Shown: positions 9,653 through 21,165, counted from the stretch's first letter. The stretch: DNA of 64,000 nucleotides from Trichostrongylus colubriformis (GCA_963978905.1 OZ022256.1:49400001-49464000); one strand, 5' to 3'. The notes: a model not told the origin generated them from the letters alone. Translations and numbers: made by a program.

Positions 9653-11450
9653 GTTTTGCGTTCTGGAACTGTGCCCAGCTTTCAGAGTGATCTGTTTTCA
9701 GACCATTTGAAATGAAGGTTTCCTGAAGCTCCCCCATTCCTGTGGTAGTGAAAGGTATGAAGCTTGTCGCGGGAAGCCTCAACTCATTCCTTGTCCTGGT
9801 CTTTATGAAGCTCCTTTGAGCCCCTGAATCAAGAAGAATGGTGATAGGCTGATAATTCCTCGTCGCTTCATTGAAAACCAATACAGATGCCATTTGTAGC
9901 ACACACTGGCTGAAAGCCGGTCGTTTCGCTTCCGTAGATGTGTCTTCAAGAGGAGCTACGTGTAGAGCTTGCACTCTGTTCGCCTGTGTTGGTTGGTTGT
10001 CATTTCTTTGTTGCGGGTGCGTGGAGCGGTTGGTTTGCGTTGAGAAGGCGAACCTTGTTTTCCCTCGCTGAGCCGGACTTGGCGGTAGGTCTCGCCTGTT
10101 AATTGACGGATCGGCTGTTTCCCGAAGGCTCCTTGATCTTGTGCACAGGGAGGAGTGATGATCCTCATTGCACTTTGGGCACGGTCCCATTGCTGTGCAA
10201 TTCTTTGATCCGTGATTCCTATCAAAGCATTTCCAGCATGCTCTTTGGCGCTTGGCTTCTATCCGCCGCGCCTCAGGCGTTGAGTACCTTGTGCACTGCT
10301 GTGGGGAATGTGTATTTCCGCACAGGCATTTTTGCTTTGTCCGTTGATTAAAGAACGGTTTGGTCTCGTGATGTCCTGTGTTCATCCTTCTGGGGCTCTT
10401 CATGCCTTGACTAGTACCGAACAGGGTATTCGTCGTCAATTCGGTAGTCTCTTGAAGCGTGATGATGTCATCAACGGCGTCGATTATTGCCTTCACTTCG
10501 AATCCTACGCCAGCTTCGTTTTCTCTTTTCATAACCTGGCTGCAGATATCCTCTGTAAACTTCGAAAGAATCAGACGGCGCCATACTCGGTCTGCATTCA
10601 TGAGCACTCCAGTCTGTTCCAGATGCACGATACGTGACGATATGGCGCTTAGTGTGTTGCGGCAACTTGATGAGTTTCCTTGAGCCCTTGGTAGATGCTC
10701 GATCTCATTTATCAGGATGTCCGCTATACTAGACGACCTGTCATACTGTTTCTTCAGAATGGTTACAGCGTCGTAGTATTTGTCCCCAATGACGGGGATG
10801 CTGCTTATCGAAGCAGCTGCCTTTCCTTTCACTGCTTGTTTGAGGAAAAGGAACTTTTCCTGGTTGCTTAGGTCCGCATCATTGTGAATCAGGGACTCGA
10901 AGACTGACCAGAAGGTATTGAACTCTCTGAAGTTCCCAGAAAATGTTGGAATTTCGAGGAGAGGGCGTCGAACTTGTACATTGCGTTCGTAGGAGTTGAC
11001 GCTGCCAGTCCCGCTGTGAGAGTTCTCCCGATTGCCGCTAGCCTGGAAGCTGGCGGCTTCCGTGATGAGTGAAGACCGCTGTGCCAATTCTTCCTTCCTG
11101 AAGTCAATTGTGCTCAGCCACTGTATCACCGTGATTTCTAAGTTATTAGATTCGAGCTCCAGATGTTTGTGTAGCTCGAGCATTACCCTCTCCCTTTCCT
11201 TTTGTTCCGATCGTGAATTAATTGTTTCGATCGCTTTCTCAAGGTGGGTATCGTGTAACTGCTTTGCCTTTGTGATACTTGTCATCAAATGGTTCAGCAT
11301 TGCGGTCTTCTCTCTGATGTAGGCCTCACATTCTTCCTTTTGAGAAGGGAATGCGAATGGTAAGTCCAAGTGCTTCATATTTGCCTCACTCGATCTGATC
11401 AGAGTACAAGCAAGTGTTATTTTGGTTTTGTACACTTGGATTTCTGCCAT
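9564..11450 (-). CDS. BEL/Pao gag with zinc knuckles and start of aspartic protease
   Basis: An intact 628-codon frame with ATG at 11450. An N-terminal coiled-coil-like region (about 1-125) is followed by the DUF1759-type gag domain, with RRPLLEIPTFSGNFREF near 161-177 and FLFLKQAVKGKAA near 200-212. Cys-rich zinc-knuckle motifs lie at about 375-436 (CLCG, CWKCFDRNHGSKNC, CPKCNEDHHSSLC). The retroviral-type protease active site ILLDSGAQRSF has its Asp at residue 541. Gag packages element RNA and the protease matures the polyprotein. The frame ends within the protease and the rest is in another frame from about 9650, so the protein is either expressed by frameshifting or broken. No tool comparison was run. 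Confidence 0.92.
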   Translation of the reverse strand: MAEIQVYKTKITLACTLIRSSEANMKHLDLPFAFPSQKEECEAYIREKTAMLNHLMTSITKAKQLHDTHLEKAIETINSRSEQKERERVMLELHKHLELESNNLEITVIQWLSTIDFRKEELAQRSSLITEAASFQASGNRENSHSGTGSVNSYERNVQVRRPLLEIPTFSGNFREFNTFWSVFESLIHNDADLSNQEKFLFLKQAVKGKAAASISSIPVIGDKYYDAVTILKKQYDRSSSIADILINEIEHLPRAQGNSSSCRNTLSAISSRIVHLEQTGVLMNADRVWRRLILSKFTEDICSQVMKRENEAGVGFEVKAIIDAVDDIITLQETTELTTNTLFGTSQGMKSPRRMNTGHHETKPFFNQRTKQKCLCGNTHSPQQCTRYSTPEARRIEAKRQRACWKCFDRNHGSKNCTAMGPCPKCNEDHHSSLCTRSRSLRETADPSINRRDLPPSPAQRGKTRFAFSTQTNRSTHPQQRNDNQPTQANRVQALHVAPLEDTSTEAKRPAFSQCVLQMASVLVFNEATRNYQPITILLDSGAQRSFIKTRTRNELRLPATSFIPFTTTGMGELQETFISNGLKTDHSESWAQFQNAKLVSFHQGKADIWYQNGSFVTSGQKIHQKK

Positions 11451-11692
11451 TTTGATGTTTATGACCGATTTTCCTTCGAGAAGTTGAAGTTTCTTCGTGC
11501 TTTGTTGATTTTTTGCACGGGTTTCGGAACCAGTTTATGCGTATGAAGCTGTGTGTGTTGCTTCAGCTACGTTTTATTTGGTTTCTAACTTCGTTGGTTC
11601 CGTGTAGGATGTTTCCTGCCACGCGGGTCTTTTTCCTTTTTTTTTCTGGATTCCTCAGGGAGGACTCACACGAAATTTCAGGCTTCTTCTGT

Positions 11693-12142
11693 TTTCTCAC
11701 TGAGGAGAACTTGCGCAGAAGGTTTTTTTCTGGTCCCTTATGAAGGAATCTCAGAAATTTTCTCGAATTTCTCTCGAATCTCTTCGAGAGAAATGAGTTA
11801 TTGGATTTTGCCTGTCGTTTCTTTGAGAAAAAACGACTTAACAGGGCTTTGAATGGAAGTTTTCCGGATCCGAGAGAGGAGTCGCGGATAAACTGCTGAT
11901 TTTCTTTCCAATTTGTTAGAAAGATAGAGTTCAAACGTCTTTTTCTCACTGAGGAGAAGTGGTTTAGACGGTTTGATTTGTATCCAGCTGGTGGAAAGTA
12001 GAGTTATCTTCTATCTCTCACTGGGGAGAGCTAGCGTAGAAGATTTTCAAATTTCTGTGTTTCTCAGGGAGAAATCGTAGAAGAAATTTGAGTTGATGTA
12101 GTTTACCTTCTATCTCTCACTGAGAAGAGCTAGCGTAGAAGG
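11693..12142 (-). repeat. repeated motif in the 5' leader of the BEL element
   Basis: Between the 5' LTR and the gag start, the plus strand shows a degenerate unit of about 30 bp, TCTCACTGAGGAGA followed by CTAGCGTAGAAG, at 11693-11722, 11941-11971, 12011-12042 and 12109-12142, with a shorter form at 12058-12083. Each contains a small CTCA..TGAG or CTC..GAG dyad. Leaders of LTR elements carry packaging and dimerisation signals; that role here is inference. Confidence 0.65.
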
Positions 12143-12174
12143 GGTGGTTTTTTCCAACGGCTGATGCACCAATT

Positions 12175-12565
12175 TGGTGGATTACCAAAGGTTGTACAGG
12201 CACGTGTAGTATATGTTTATTACGACGTACCTTTTGTACAATAACCGACCCTAATACATCGCAATAGGGGTTTATATACAGACAAATGTGGGCGGTGCAT
12301 AGATATGGGCTCAATACTGGACCGAAAAGGTCCAGTGGAAACACTCCTGTTAGGGGATGAAAGAGTGCACCGCGCCAGGGGCAAATACCTAGGATACATA
12401 GTTGATTGCACACTTATGATACCGCGAGGTCATGCCTGCGGTATCTTTTCAATAGGTACTTATCCAAGTTATGTCCTAGGGTAAACAACTTGAACTAACA
12501 TGTTATCATTCAATTCTAGCTGCAAGTCGATAGGAATGAGATATTATGGTTGTGAATCCACAACA
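12175..12565 (-). repeat. 5' LTR of the BEL/Pao element
   Basis: This is the direct repeat partner of 7954-8344. On the minus strand it starts TGTTGTGGATTCACAACC and ends ATCCACCA. Transcription of the element would begin within it. Confidence 0.92.
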
Positions 12566-12589
12566 AAAGATTTCAAAAAATTTTTTTCA

Positions 12590-13100
12590 AAAAAAGGGAA
12601 CTGTAACCATCCAACAGTCACTGCCGATCCCTACTGCAGGCAACTGGACACCGTAGCTGCAAAACTTACCGGTAAAATGGAACCGAGACTTCTTCCTCCA
12701 CGACAACGCTCGTCCACATGTAGCAAAGTTGTCGAGTCAAAGGATCCAGGACCTTGGTTGGACGAAGCTCCCCCATCCACCGTAATTTCCGGACATGGCC
12801 CCAACTGACTACAACCTATTCCGACTTCTGACCCACTTCATCGACGGACGGCAGTTAAAGATGACGAAGATCTCAAAATTGGCCTCCAGACTCCTTCGAC
12901 CGGAAATTCCCAGACTTCTGTAATTAAAGCATCTATTATCTCCCTATTCGCTGGCAATATATTATTGATCATAATGGTACATATTTTGTTAACTGAAGTT
13001 AGGCACAAATTTAAAAAATAATTTAATAAAAAATAAATAAAATTATTAATAAAAGAAAATTTTTTCGTGATTTTGTAACAGAAATTATGGTTCGACCTAA
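12590..13100 (+). pseudogene. mariner transposase remnant with right TIR
   Basis: The plus strand, across frame breaks, shows pieces of a mariner transposase catalytic domain: ACTGTAACC...CAACTGGAC (T-V-T...QLD), then FFLHDNARPHVAKLS (the second catalytic Asp block), then a degraded PHPP*FPDMAPTDYNLF and GRQLK. A TIR-like end TGGTTCGACCTAA stops at 13100 and is followed by TA. The N-terminal half and left TIR are absent; the BEL 5' LTR abuts it at 12565. In-frame stops make it dead. Confidence 0.75.
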
Positions 13101-13102
13101 TA

Positions 13103-14818
13103 CAAGTAAGAATAGCATAATTCACGACTGCAGCGACTGTTGTACTTGTCATAAATATGGACGATCAGTAAAAGTGATACCCAAACACAAGAACTTTGAT
13201 AAAATGGTATAGCAGATTGGACGGTATGGGTTTACTAGATGGCTGAAGTCCAGGGGTACTCCTTGGGATCCCAGAAACGTGAACGTATCTAGAGCACATC
13301 TACCGAATAGAATGAAAATAGGTACATCTTTTCAAACGCCGATTCGTCCGACTTATAACGTAATAAAATTTTTTCTACGTTTTTGTCAGTACTTTTTCGG
13401 ACTACTCCAGAGCTATTCGAAGATCTCACGTACAAATGTATTCAGTGCTATTGAAATACAACCTCCACCCGATAACCTGCATCATAAAATGTTTCAAGGA
13501 ATAAGGAAGCACGAAGTAGCTATATGAAAAAAAAGTATAGCAAATAAGGGAATTTGAACTGGACCATATTCACCCACTCCTCCCTGTGTTCACCAACCAT
13601 GAATGATCCTTGCTCTAGCTCCTGGAAACTTTATGTTCCTCTTGGCAGTATACAGTACTCTCATCTGCCTATAATCCTCTTACCATGGTGTTTTTGTTTT
13701 GATAAAAAAATCGACTTATTGCTACAAAACCGGTTTTTCTACGCGACACAAGACCCTTTTCAAATATTAATTCATTAAGTATTGCGAATTTTTTTCAAAA
13801 GATTCCATCGAATCGACAATAAGTTTGACCACCTGTCCAACTCCATGTTCACCCACTTTCATGAAATCTAGCATTAGGCCGACTAAGGCCATCACTGCCA
13901 AACCACAACTTGCCCAGGAATATTAGTGGTCCTGTGGGTGTCGAACACAAACGGCTTCTGCGAAAAAAAAGTTGTCGAAATTTACTATAGCGTTTACAAG
14001 AGTTTACTTCCCTGTAAAATCTACCTAGCTGGAATGGACCATGGCCACCGAGCGTATGAATGCGTTAATCTACTCGGCCCATGCCTGGGTCTGGACAACT
14101 GATGGCTCTGAGAGCCCAAGCCCGAGAACACAGAACTTTAGTCCAATGGCGATTGGTTGGAATTGTTTGAATGAAGTAAGGACATGGAAGATTGCTTTTC
14201 AAGTTGTGAACTGATGAAATGTCTAGCGAATTTTGATTTGAAACGATTAAAACGAGTTTTTCGGAGACTTTTTCGACGTTCAGTCAAAAAAAAGGACAAG
14301 CCGTAAAATGAAAATTGGAACAATTCGCTAAATGCAGCTGATCATCCCGACGTGCTGCTGCTGATGGATGATTTCGAGAGAGCGCCACCTACATGTCATC
14401 ATCGAAAGCGTGCTGTGATGTTAGGCATGAACTCGTTTCCATTGGGCTGGGTGACTGGTGGGTGTCATGGCGGCTTCCCCCAACCTTCCTGTTGTGCCCA
14501 TCCGTCCGGTCCTTCTACACATATCTGTCAACCTGTAGCACCTATCGCATACGTAATGCTGTAAGGCAACCTGGCCCTAGTCGACCATCTATGGAACCGG
14601 GTGCTTTTCGTTGGAACACACCTAGCGGAGAGATGAGGCGTTAGGAGAGCTTCTTCATGCCGTTACACATACACTGTGTCGGTTGTTCAACGGCGGGAAA
14701 CCCCTGATCGTTATCAATCAGATGAGTCGTAAGTAAAACGCGACAATCTCGACGAGGTGTAACATTTGCTTAGGACAGGAATTTGAAGAATGGTCGTAAA
14801 TGTGCATGTGTCTCGAAG
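13103..14818. other. no gene or repeat recognised
   Basis: Only short ORFs are present. A relatively GC-rich patch at 14350-14640 has two overlapping plus-strand ORFs of 70 and 83 codons without recognisable similarity or clear splice sites. Nothing else stands out. Confidence 0.45.
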
Positions 14819-15230
14819 GAATCATGCACGGCAAAATGAGTTTCTCCGTTACCAATATGTTCATATTGTATTGGGGTGGCATGCAAAGTTTTACGTGAAA
14901 AAGTGAGAATGCGGCTGAGATATAGCTCCTCAAAGTGGTGGACGAGGGGGCGGAGCCTCAGAATAGATGCCCATCCCATCGTCCGATGCGGTCGTAGACG
15001 GAGACGTGGAAGTGTTAACGTAACTATTTTCCCACTATGCATCCCCGACCGTGACGGATGACAAGGCGGGCTTTTACTCTGAGACTCCGCCTCCTCGACC
15101 GCCACTTTGGGGGGCTGTATCTTGGCCAGATTCTCGCTTTTTCGCGCGAAACTTTGCCTGCGTCCCTTATTAAGCAAATACAACATAAGCATATAGGTAA
15201 CAGAAAAACTCATTTTTCCGCGCCCGGATC
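14819..15230. repeat. foldback family F, copy 1
   Basis: The arms run from AATCATGCACGGCAAAATGAG inward to the centre near 15010-15060 and back to CTCATTTTTCCGCGC. Key paired phrases are CATGCAAAGTTTTACGTGAAA against TTTCGCGCGAAACTTTGCCTG, and GGCGGAGCCTCAGA against TCTGAGACTCCGCC. Both arms carry CGTCCG..GCGGTCG near the centre. The same architecture is found at 16042-16460, 35313-35680 and partly 17085-17315. Confidence 0.78.
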
Positions 15231-15470
15231 GTTGAAGCCAACTTTAGCATACAACAGCCTCTTAGCATCGGGAACGCGGCCATGAAAGAAGCGGAACATT
15301 TGCTAGAGTAATGAAAGAGAAGCGGCATAAGGAATGAAGCCAAGTGTTTACTACTGTTTACTGAACGGCACAGGGCGTTGTTTGTTTGATAAACTATTTA
15401 TGAGGGGTATGGAGCCCACATTTGAATGACTCACTTATTCACTACCGTTATAGGAGGAAGAGGCGCTATA

Positions 15471-15540
15471 GCAGTGAGGGCGGGGGAGGGAGGCATCCCA
15501 CTATGGACGCTATTTTTGCATAAACTGTAAAGAGAAAACC
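15471..15540 (+). repeat. partial GTGCTATCGC-family MITE
   Basis: GGCGCTATAGCAGTGAGGG followed by GGAGGCATCCCACTATGGAC and GCTATTTTTGC matches the left half of the MITE family best seen at 51508-51709. The right half is missing. Confidence 0.6.
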
Positions 15541-16041
15541 AACTCCACGCTCCCTCCAATAACGCTTAGACAAATATATACGCTTGGACATGCAGGCCGA
15601 CCTTCCAGAGTGCTCAGCTGTTCAGCATCCAATGTGTATTATGTCCCCCTCCCTCCTCACCGCAATGGTAGGTACCGAGACGAATACATCTGAGGTAGAA
15701 AGGGTATGGAACGTGCTGATACTTCCCATTCAGAAGGTTTCAATATACCGATTTGGTTGTTCGACTCCAGCTTAAGAGTGTGGGTAGAAACGTCACCTGG
15801 CACTACCGTCGACAGGGTGCCAGGTATCTGCTACACTGCTAGACGTTGTCCCAAGAGTACATAGCGGGGGAATTTCGATAAGGCGTGGAAAGGATTCCTC
15901 GGATTCCTTGTTGAGCCTTCTGCGATCCTGATGTGGGGGGGGGGGGAGAGGTGGAGGCATTTCGGGGAATATTGAACAAATCCGGTCAAAGTGCACACTA
16001 AGCGTATATTTTTGACTATATCTCACTGGAGAGGCTTGAAG
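15541..16041. other. no gene recognised; 12-G tract
   Basis: No coding or known repeat sequence was found apart from a run of 12 G at 15935-15946. Confidence 0.5.
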
Positions 16042-16460
16042 TAATCGTTCACAGAAAAATGAGCTTTTATGTTACCCATACACTTATGTTGCATTTGCCT
16101 AATGTGACCGCATGCAAAGTTCCACTCGAAAAATGTGAATTCGGCTAAGATACGGCATCACAAAGTCTCATCCAGGTGGGCGGGGCCTTCAAATAAGTGT
16201 CCACCCCGTCGTCCGCCGCGGTAGGAGATGCATTGTAGGAACAGGAAGTTTCGTAAGCAGTACCAGTCTCCGTTCGCAACTGCGACGGACGACGGACGGG
16301 TTTTTTACGCGGAGGCCACCCCCACACGGCCAAGAATTTGGGGAGCTGTATCTTAGCCGAATTCTTATTTTTTCGCGTGAAACTCTGCATGCGGCCCTCA
16401 TTAGGTAAATACCACATAAGTTATGAGTAACAACGAAACTTTCTTCGCCGTGGACGATTC
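16042..16460. repeat. foldback family F, copy 2
   Basis: Left end ATCGTTCACAGAAAAATGAG and right end CGCCGTGGACGAT are inverted. The inner arms share CATGCAAAGTT..ACTCGAAAAATGTGAAT against ATTCTTATTTTTTCGCGTGAAACTCTGCATG, and GTCGTCCGCCGCGGTAGGAG against CTCCGTTCGCAACTGCGACGGACGAC at the centre. Same family as 14819-15230, separately diverged. Confidence 0.78.
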
Positions 16461-16988
16461 CGTTGAGCAAAAATAGTGCCACACACAAAAACAGCGCTGG
16501 GACCGAAGCGCTGCGGTACCCTCCGCTGAGTAGGTAACTCATGTGGCGCAGTGACAAGTTGTGCTGCTCTTCTGGCATAATTCAAGTTCTAGATTAACTG
16601 AAGCAAATGTCCTTTGTCAGGTTGGTAGGTGACACCAGACTCAAGTTTAGGATAAGAATCCATATAGGTGATTGCTGAATTCACGAAACAAACGAAACTC
16701 GACACAGTGATCAATAAAAACAATCGAATGATATATTCAAAGCGTGACATAAAGGAGCTGATAGGGAACGAGTAGAACCAGTGAATAAAAGAAGCTGATA
16801 GATGAAATCAGTGATTTGATTATCGCTGGATAACGCAAGCCCAGGATGAAACAAAATCGATCGAATCACGATCAAATTTGTCTCATTTGAACACTCCACT
16901 TGTTCCTCCATGATCATCCGAATGATTTTATTCCAATATGGAATGAAACGGTTTGGTCATGGTAAACAGCTTATCAAATGGTGTGGAG

Positions 16989-17028
16989 ACAGTGTGTTGT
17001 ATTCTAAATGCAGTACACAACACACTGT
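16989..17028. other. 12-bp inverted repeat with 16-nt loop
   Basis: ACAGTGTGTTGT at 16989-17000 pairs perfectly with ACAACACACTGT at 17017-17028. It is isolated; no coding or TIR context is visible. Confidence 0.6.
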
Positions 17029-17084
17029 ACCATTCAGTAACATCGATAAACATTCAGCTTCACGCTTGTTGTTCTTTTTCTCGT

Positions 17085-17315
17085 TCTTCCCACCAGTGTC
17101 CGAGGTAGTGTGAAGAAATCGTCTACGGATGTCCAAGTGTCCGTGACTGAGGGTTTTACGACTGGGTTTCCTCCGTTGTCCGCCGCCATCGGAGACGCAT
17201 AATGGGGTACATGAACAGCCTTCTTCTTCTTCTCCGACTGCAGCGGACGACGGGTGCATTCACTCGGATGGCCCGCCCCGTCGGCCACGGACTTGGACGT
17301 CCGTGGTCGATTTCT
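17085..17315. repeat. foldback family F-related fragment, copy 3
   Basis: The centre TTGTCCGCCGCCATCGGAGACGC..CTCCGACTGCAGCGGACGACGG and the flanking GGCCCGCCCCGTCGGCCACGG match the core of family F. The outer arms, which carry CATGCAAAGTTTCACG in other copies, are replaced by unrelated sequence with a small arm of its own (ACGGATGTCCAAGTGTCCGTG). Confidence 0.55.
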
Positions 17316-19685
17316 CTAGGCTTCTGTCATGGCCATCTCTCAAGCTGCGAAGGTGAGAGAGCCCATAAAGCTTCTCAAAGATTCCGATTTTTGCTATGAT
17401 TTAATGTTCAGAACACGAATGCTAGGCAGTGCTTCTTCATGTTGCTATAGAAAAGACAAAAAAGACAAAGTATAGTAGATATAATTCTTAAAATGAAAAA
17501 ATGGTCCGTTTCGCCTCTACCTCAGACGAACCATTGTCTGTCCTATCGTTTTTAGCATAAAGCTTTGACTACACATAAGTAATTATGTGCCTGAACTACG
17601 GTCTATATACAGTCCATTACTCATCGATGAATTTGATAAAAAAAAAACAAAGACCAAATAATGTCAAAATATTTTTTGTAGCGACGAACTTGAAAGAAAC
17701 ATCGATAAATCACGATAATGGATTACGTCATCGTTGGACGTGCCATTGTAGAAAAAAGAGAGAACCAAATTAATGACCACATTTCAAAACTGTAAAAACA
17801 AGAGTGTACTCGATATATGTTTCTGAAATAGATTTAGCTGAAGAACTGGTGAATCTTCGTCAGTCTTGGAACTGAAAGATAGAAAATGAATGACGATTCG
17901 AAAAATCAAAATTATTTGAGCCTTGAATTCTGGCTATGTGATTATTTAGGCTACAAAGTAAACAATAAATTGTTAAGGATGCGCTCTAGAGCACCACGGC
18001 TTCAACTGATTTTGCGACAATATTCATGGACATCGGCGAAAATCGGCAGCTATCAACAACTAAAAATTTAAGAAAAAACAAAAACCGTCAACGGTTAGAA
18101 ATTGATTTGAGACCCAAGCCATCCGCGATCGTTCTGGAAGAAAAGAAAAGTGAGCATTGACCAGATGGTATCACTTTTATATACTAACCATGACCACTTT
18201 TTAAGAGGAGAAAGTAAAGGGAATTATTTTATATGCGCACGGAAGAAGCCCCGCGCTGCCAGAACAAGTCAAGTGAAAAGAGCGGGTGGAGACAAAAAGT
18301 GTCGAAGGGCAGAATAGCACACAGCTGACGACAAGTTTGTCACCAGCGAACGGGTTTTCAGACCACCAACCAAATGGCAAATGCGATCTTTACTACGTTA
18401 GTGCTTGTGTGTGTGTGATAATGATGAAAGCATCTAAGGGGCAAATTAACAGCGTCACCAATGACGCGCAGGGATGTGCCATGCAGTTCACGGCTTGCGC
18501 ATCATCGCGTGATCGTTGGTGCACTGGAAATCTTACTCAACAAAGTGAATTCGAGCACATCATACTGCTCCTAGTACTGAACGCTCGTTTACAGGATAAG
18601 CTCCCCTAGGCAATCTTTTTATGGTTAGTCATGGTGGAATAGGGAAAAATCATTACCTCACTCTGATACCGCTTTGAAAGCCAAAACATTTTTTTTTGAA
18701 AAACAGTTTGTCGCAAGTTGTTTTATTAGTTCGTGCCTTTAGAGGTTAAATGATGAAACATTTATTAGAACGGTCTAGCATTTGGCCTGTATCGTCGTTT
18801 TCAGGGGCCCTGAGGTTCCACCTATTAAGCTGAAATTCCGCTATCCCACTATAATGACAACCAGTAGCATGAGTTGACTTTGCCGATTCAACTATCTAAC
18901 CTTGATATAGGCTTGTGCGGTCAGTTTCGGTTGGAGTATGGAGTACAGATACCAGAGAAAGCGTAATCCTACCCTTTTGGTCAGTGCCTAGCCGTACAAC
19001 TGCATTTGATGTCCACTGGTTCACTGTTCATAGCCCAAGACTGAATGTCTCACAGAGAAATAAAGTATGAAAATGAGGGACCTAAATGGATAACCATCCA
19101 GTATGATGCCTGATGAAAGAAATGATCTCTGCTGTCATTTGTGAAATGTTAGCAGTTTTCATCGACACCTCCTTTGTTGTTGTCGTATTTCTTTGCTTAC
19201 GTTACAGTAAGATGGTGTCCAATTTATCGAAGCCAACTGGTATTATTGTAAGTTCTGTGACAATCTTTGATGTCTTCCACCTGACACCATACTGATCATT
19301 TTTAAAATAGATAGCACATGTGGCGTTGGTGGCTGTAGAACCTATTTTCCTGTGCTTCTGCTCAGCATTTTTCTAATTTCAGGATGAAAGCCGATGCATG
19401 GCGTATCTCACCATAAGGGAAATAAATATCTGCGAGTATTCCATTCCTGTAGTTGGATGCACATTCGTCACTATCACTTTTCCATCAATTTTCAGAATGT
19501 GTTAATTGTAACTTTTAAGGTTTCAATTATTTTTTATTAAATTCTCGACAAATACATATATATGTGAATGAGATCAAAACTATGAGGAATGGCACTGGAA
19601 TTTCGGAGTTACACCGGATGATGACGAGTTACCTCGTCACAAGAGATGAAATTTCGAATTTATAATCACACCAACACAACAAATA
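17316..19685. other. no gene or repeat recognised
   Basis: AT-rich sequence with only short ORFs. The longest, 18286-18609 on the plus strand (107 codons), has no recognisable domain and no convincing splice context. Nothing here can be supported as a gene. Confidence 0.45.
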
Positions 19686-20584
19686 TTAGGTTGATTCATA
19701 ATAAATCGGACAAAGTGACCAATTTTAATCATTGTTGTACAACTTTTTTACGACAACAGGGATTCACTTGAAATATACTCCATCTTTATCGATGACCTTC
19801 TGCCACGGTATAGGCAGATCATGGATGCCCTTGCTCCAGAAGGCCGGAAGCTGGAGCTCCAAGAAGTTGCCGAGTGCCGCCTTGACCTCGTCGCGAGTTT
19901 TGAAGTCTTGGCCGTCCAGGTGGCGTTGGCTGTGGGAGAAAAGGTGGAAATCTGAAGGGGCCAGGTCTGGGGAGTACGGTGGGTATAGAAGTACGGTCCA
20001 ACTGTACGACAGCAGCTCGGCCTTGGTCGATCTTGCGAAGTGCGGTCTGTGGAAGTAGACACGTTGTCGTGCTGGAAGTAGACATGTGACCGCCGCCGTA
20101 GCGAACTTTGGACATTGGCCTTCAATTCTCGTAATTGACGAACGTAGACGTCGGCGGATACTGTGGTACCTTCATCGAGCAGCTCCCAGTACTCTACGCC
20201 GTGTACGCTCCACCAACCGCGGTTTTCGTCTTCGATGGAATAGTCGCCTGACGCAAACTTCGAATGCTACAACTACAGTGTACTTCTGCCGGGGGCATGC
20301 TCCTTGTGAACTTCTATCAGACGTCTGCCGATATCCGCGGGTTCCTGGCCAGATAGCGATATAAATAGTATGACGTTGCGGATGTGGTCTCTGGACCGCT
20401 TGAAATCGTGCGGCATTGTGGCGGAATGAATTTACTTTGGAGTGATTATTTTGCGGTACTTTGAAGAGCTTTTCATACTCATTCCAACGGTACCTCGCGC
20501 GTCCATTTTCGTTAATTCGTTACTGAGTTATGATCTCTAGAAATCATCACTACCATTTGTCCGATTTATTATGAATCAACCTAA
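19686..20584 (-). mobile_element. internally deleted mariner transposon, 899 bp
   Basis: The ends are TTAGGTTGATTCATAATAAA and its complement TTTATTATGAATCAACCTAA, perfect over at least 25 bp, with TA duplications at 19684-19685 and 20585-20586. An autonomous mariner is about 1.3 kb, so about 0.4 kb is missing. The transposase remnant is on the minus strand. Confidence 0.93.
19769..20416 (-). pseudogene. mariner transposase, deleted and frameshifted
   Basis: Starting at the ATG at 20416, the minus strand reads a helix-turn-helix like MPHDFKRSRDHIRNVILF..GQEPADIGRRLIEVHKEHAPG. It then jumps, after an internal deletion, to YWELLDEGTTVSADVYVRQL, followed by QHDN and, in shifted frames, a PPYSPDLAPSDFHLF-type block, HLDGQDFKTRDEVKAALGNF and GIHDLPIPWQKVIDKDGVYF. 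The first catalytic Asp region is lost and several frame changes occur, so it cannot make active enzyme. Confidence 0.85.
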
Positions 20585-20586
20585 TA

Positions 20587-21165
20587 CATATTGATTACCA
20601 GCGAAAAAAACATATTCTACAAGTAAAGAGATTCACACCGAATTTGTACTGATCAATGGAAAATATCTTTTTTCGCGATCATTCTCCTGGAGGTATTCCT
20701 ATTTGGTATTTATGTGTTTCAACAGATAGAATTATTGCGATTTACAGAGCTAAAATATGCCCGTATGAATGTGTGTGTGACTAGATACACTATATTCAAG
20801 ACTCTAATTTCAGAATTAATGTCACACATATAATTAAAATTATAGACATCAGAAGGTCTTCTCAAATCACTGCTGGGTCTGCTCTGCTCTCACAATGAAC
20901 AGCAAGAAAACTCGTCCGAAGCCTTTCTAAACTAATGACCCTATGTATGTCCGCTAAGAACTCTCTTTCACTAGTTTCTATTGAAATCAGCTGCTAACGA
21001 ACAACCACGCCTACTGCTTGGACGAGTTCCTCGTGATGAAAAATAAAAATCACTGAGTATCACCGGTAATCACCGGTTGAGATCATTAACATGGAAATGC
21101 ATCAAAGTCTGATTCTTCGCATTGAATGGCTTCAAGGCGAGATTCAAGGGGACTAGCTCGGAAGG
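20587..21165. other. no gene recognised; 3' flank of the calmodulin-like gene
   Basis: No coding sequence was found. The polyadenylation signal of the minus-strand calmodulin-like gene should lie in its first few hundred bases below 21166; AATAAAAATC-type matches occur, but none can be assigned. Confidence 0.45.

Larger units (their letters stand above)
7954..12565 (-). mobile_element. BEL/Pao LTR retrotransposon, RT- and integrase-less, 4.6 kb
   Basis: Two direct repeats of 391 bp (7954-8344 and 12175-12565) bound a minus-strand gag-protease reading frame. The LTR reads TGTTGTGG...ATCCACCA on the minus strand, the TG...CA form. Just inside the 5' LTR the minus strand shows TTGGTGCATCAGCCG, a TGG-starting candidate primer binding site. 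The body is short: about 0.7 kb leader, 1.9 kb gag-protease and 1.1 kb of remnant. The reverse transcriptase, RNase H and integrase that an autonomous BEL element would carry are not visible. The 5-bp flanks (CAATT left, AAAGA right) do not match, so a target duplication is absent or lost. Confidence 0.9.

Noticed and set aside
9129..11322. Several plus-strand ORFs of 66-109 codons
   Set aside because: All are antisense to the intact BEL gag-protease frame.
14770..15213. 147-codon minus-strand ORF
   Set aside because: Almost entirely inside a palindromic foldback, so its openness is shared by both arms and is not evidence of coding.
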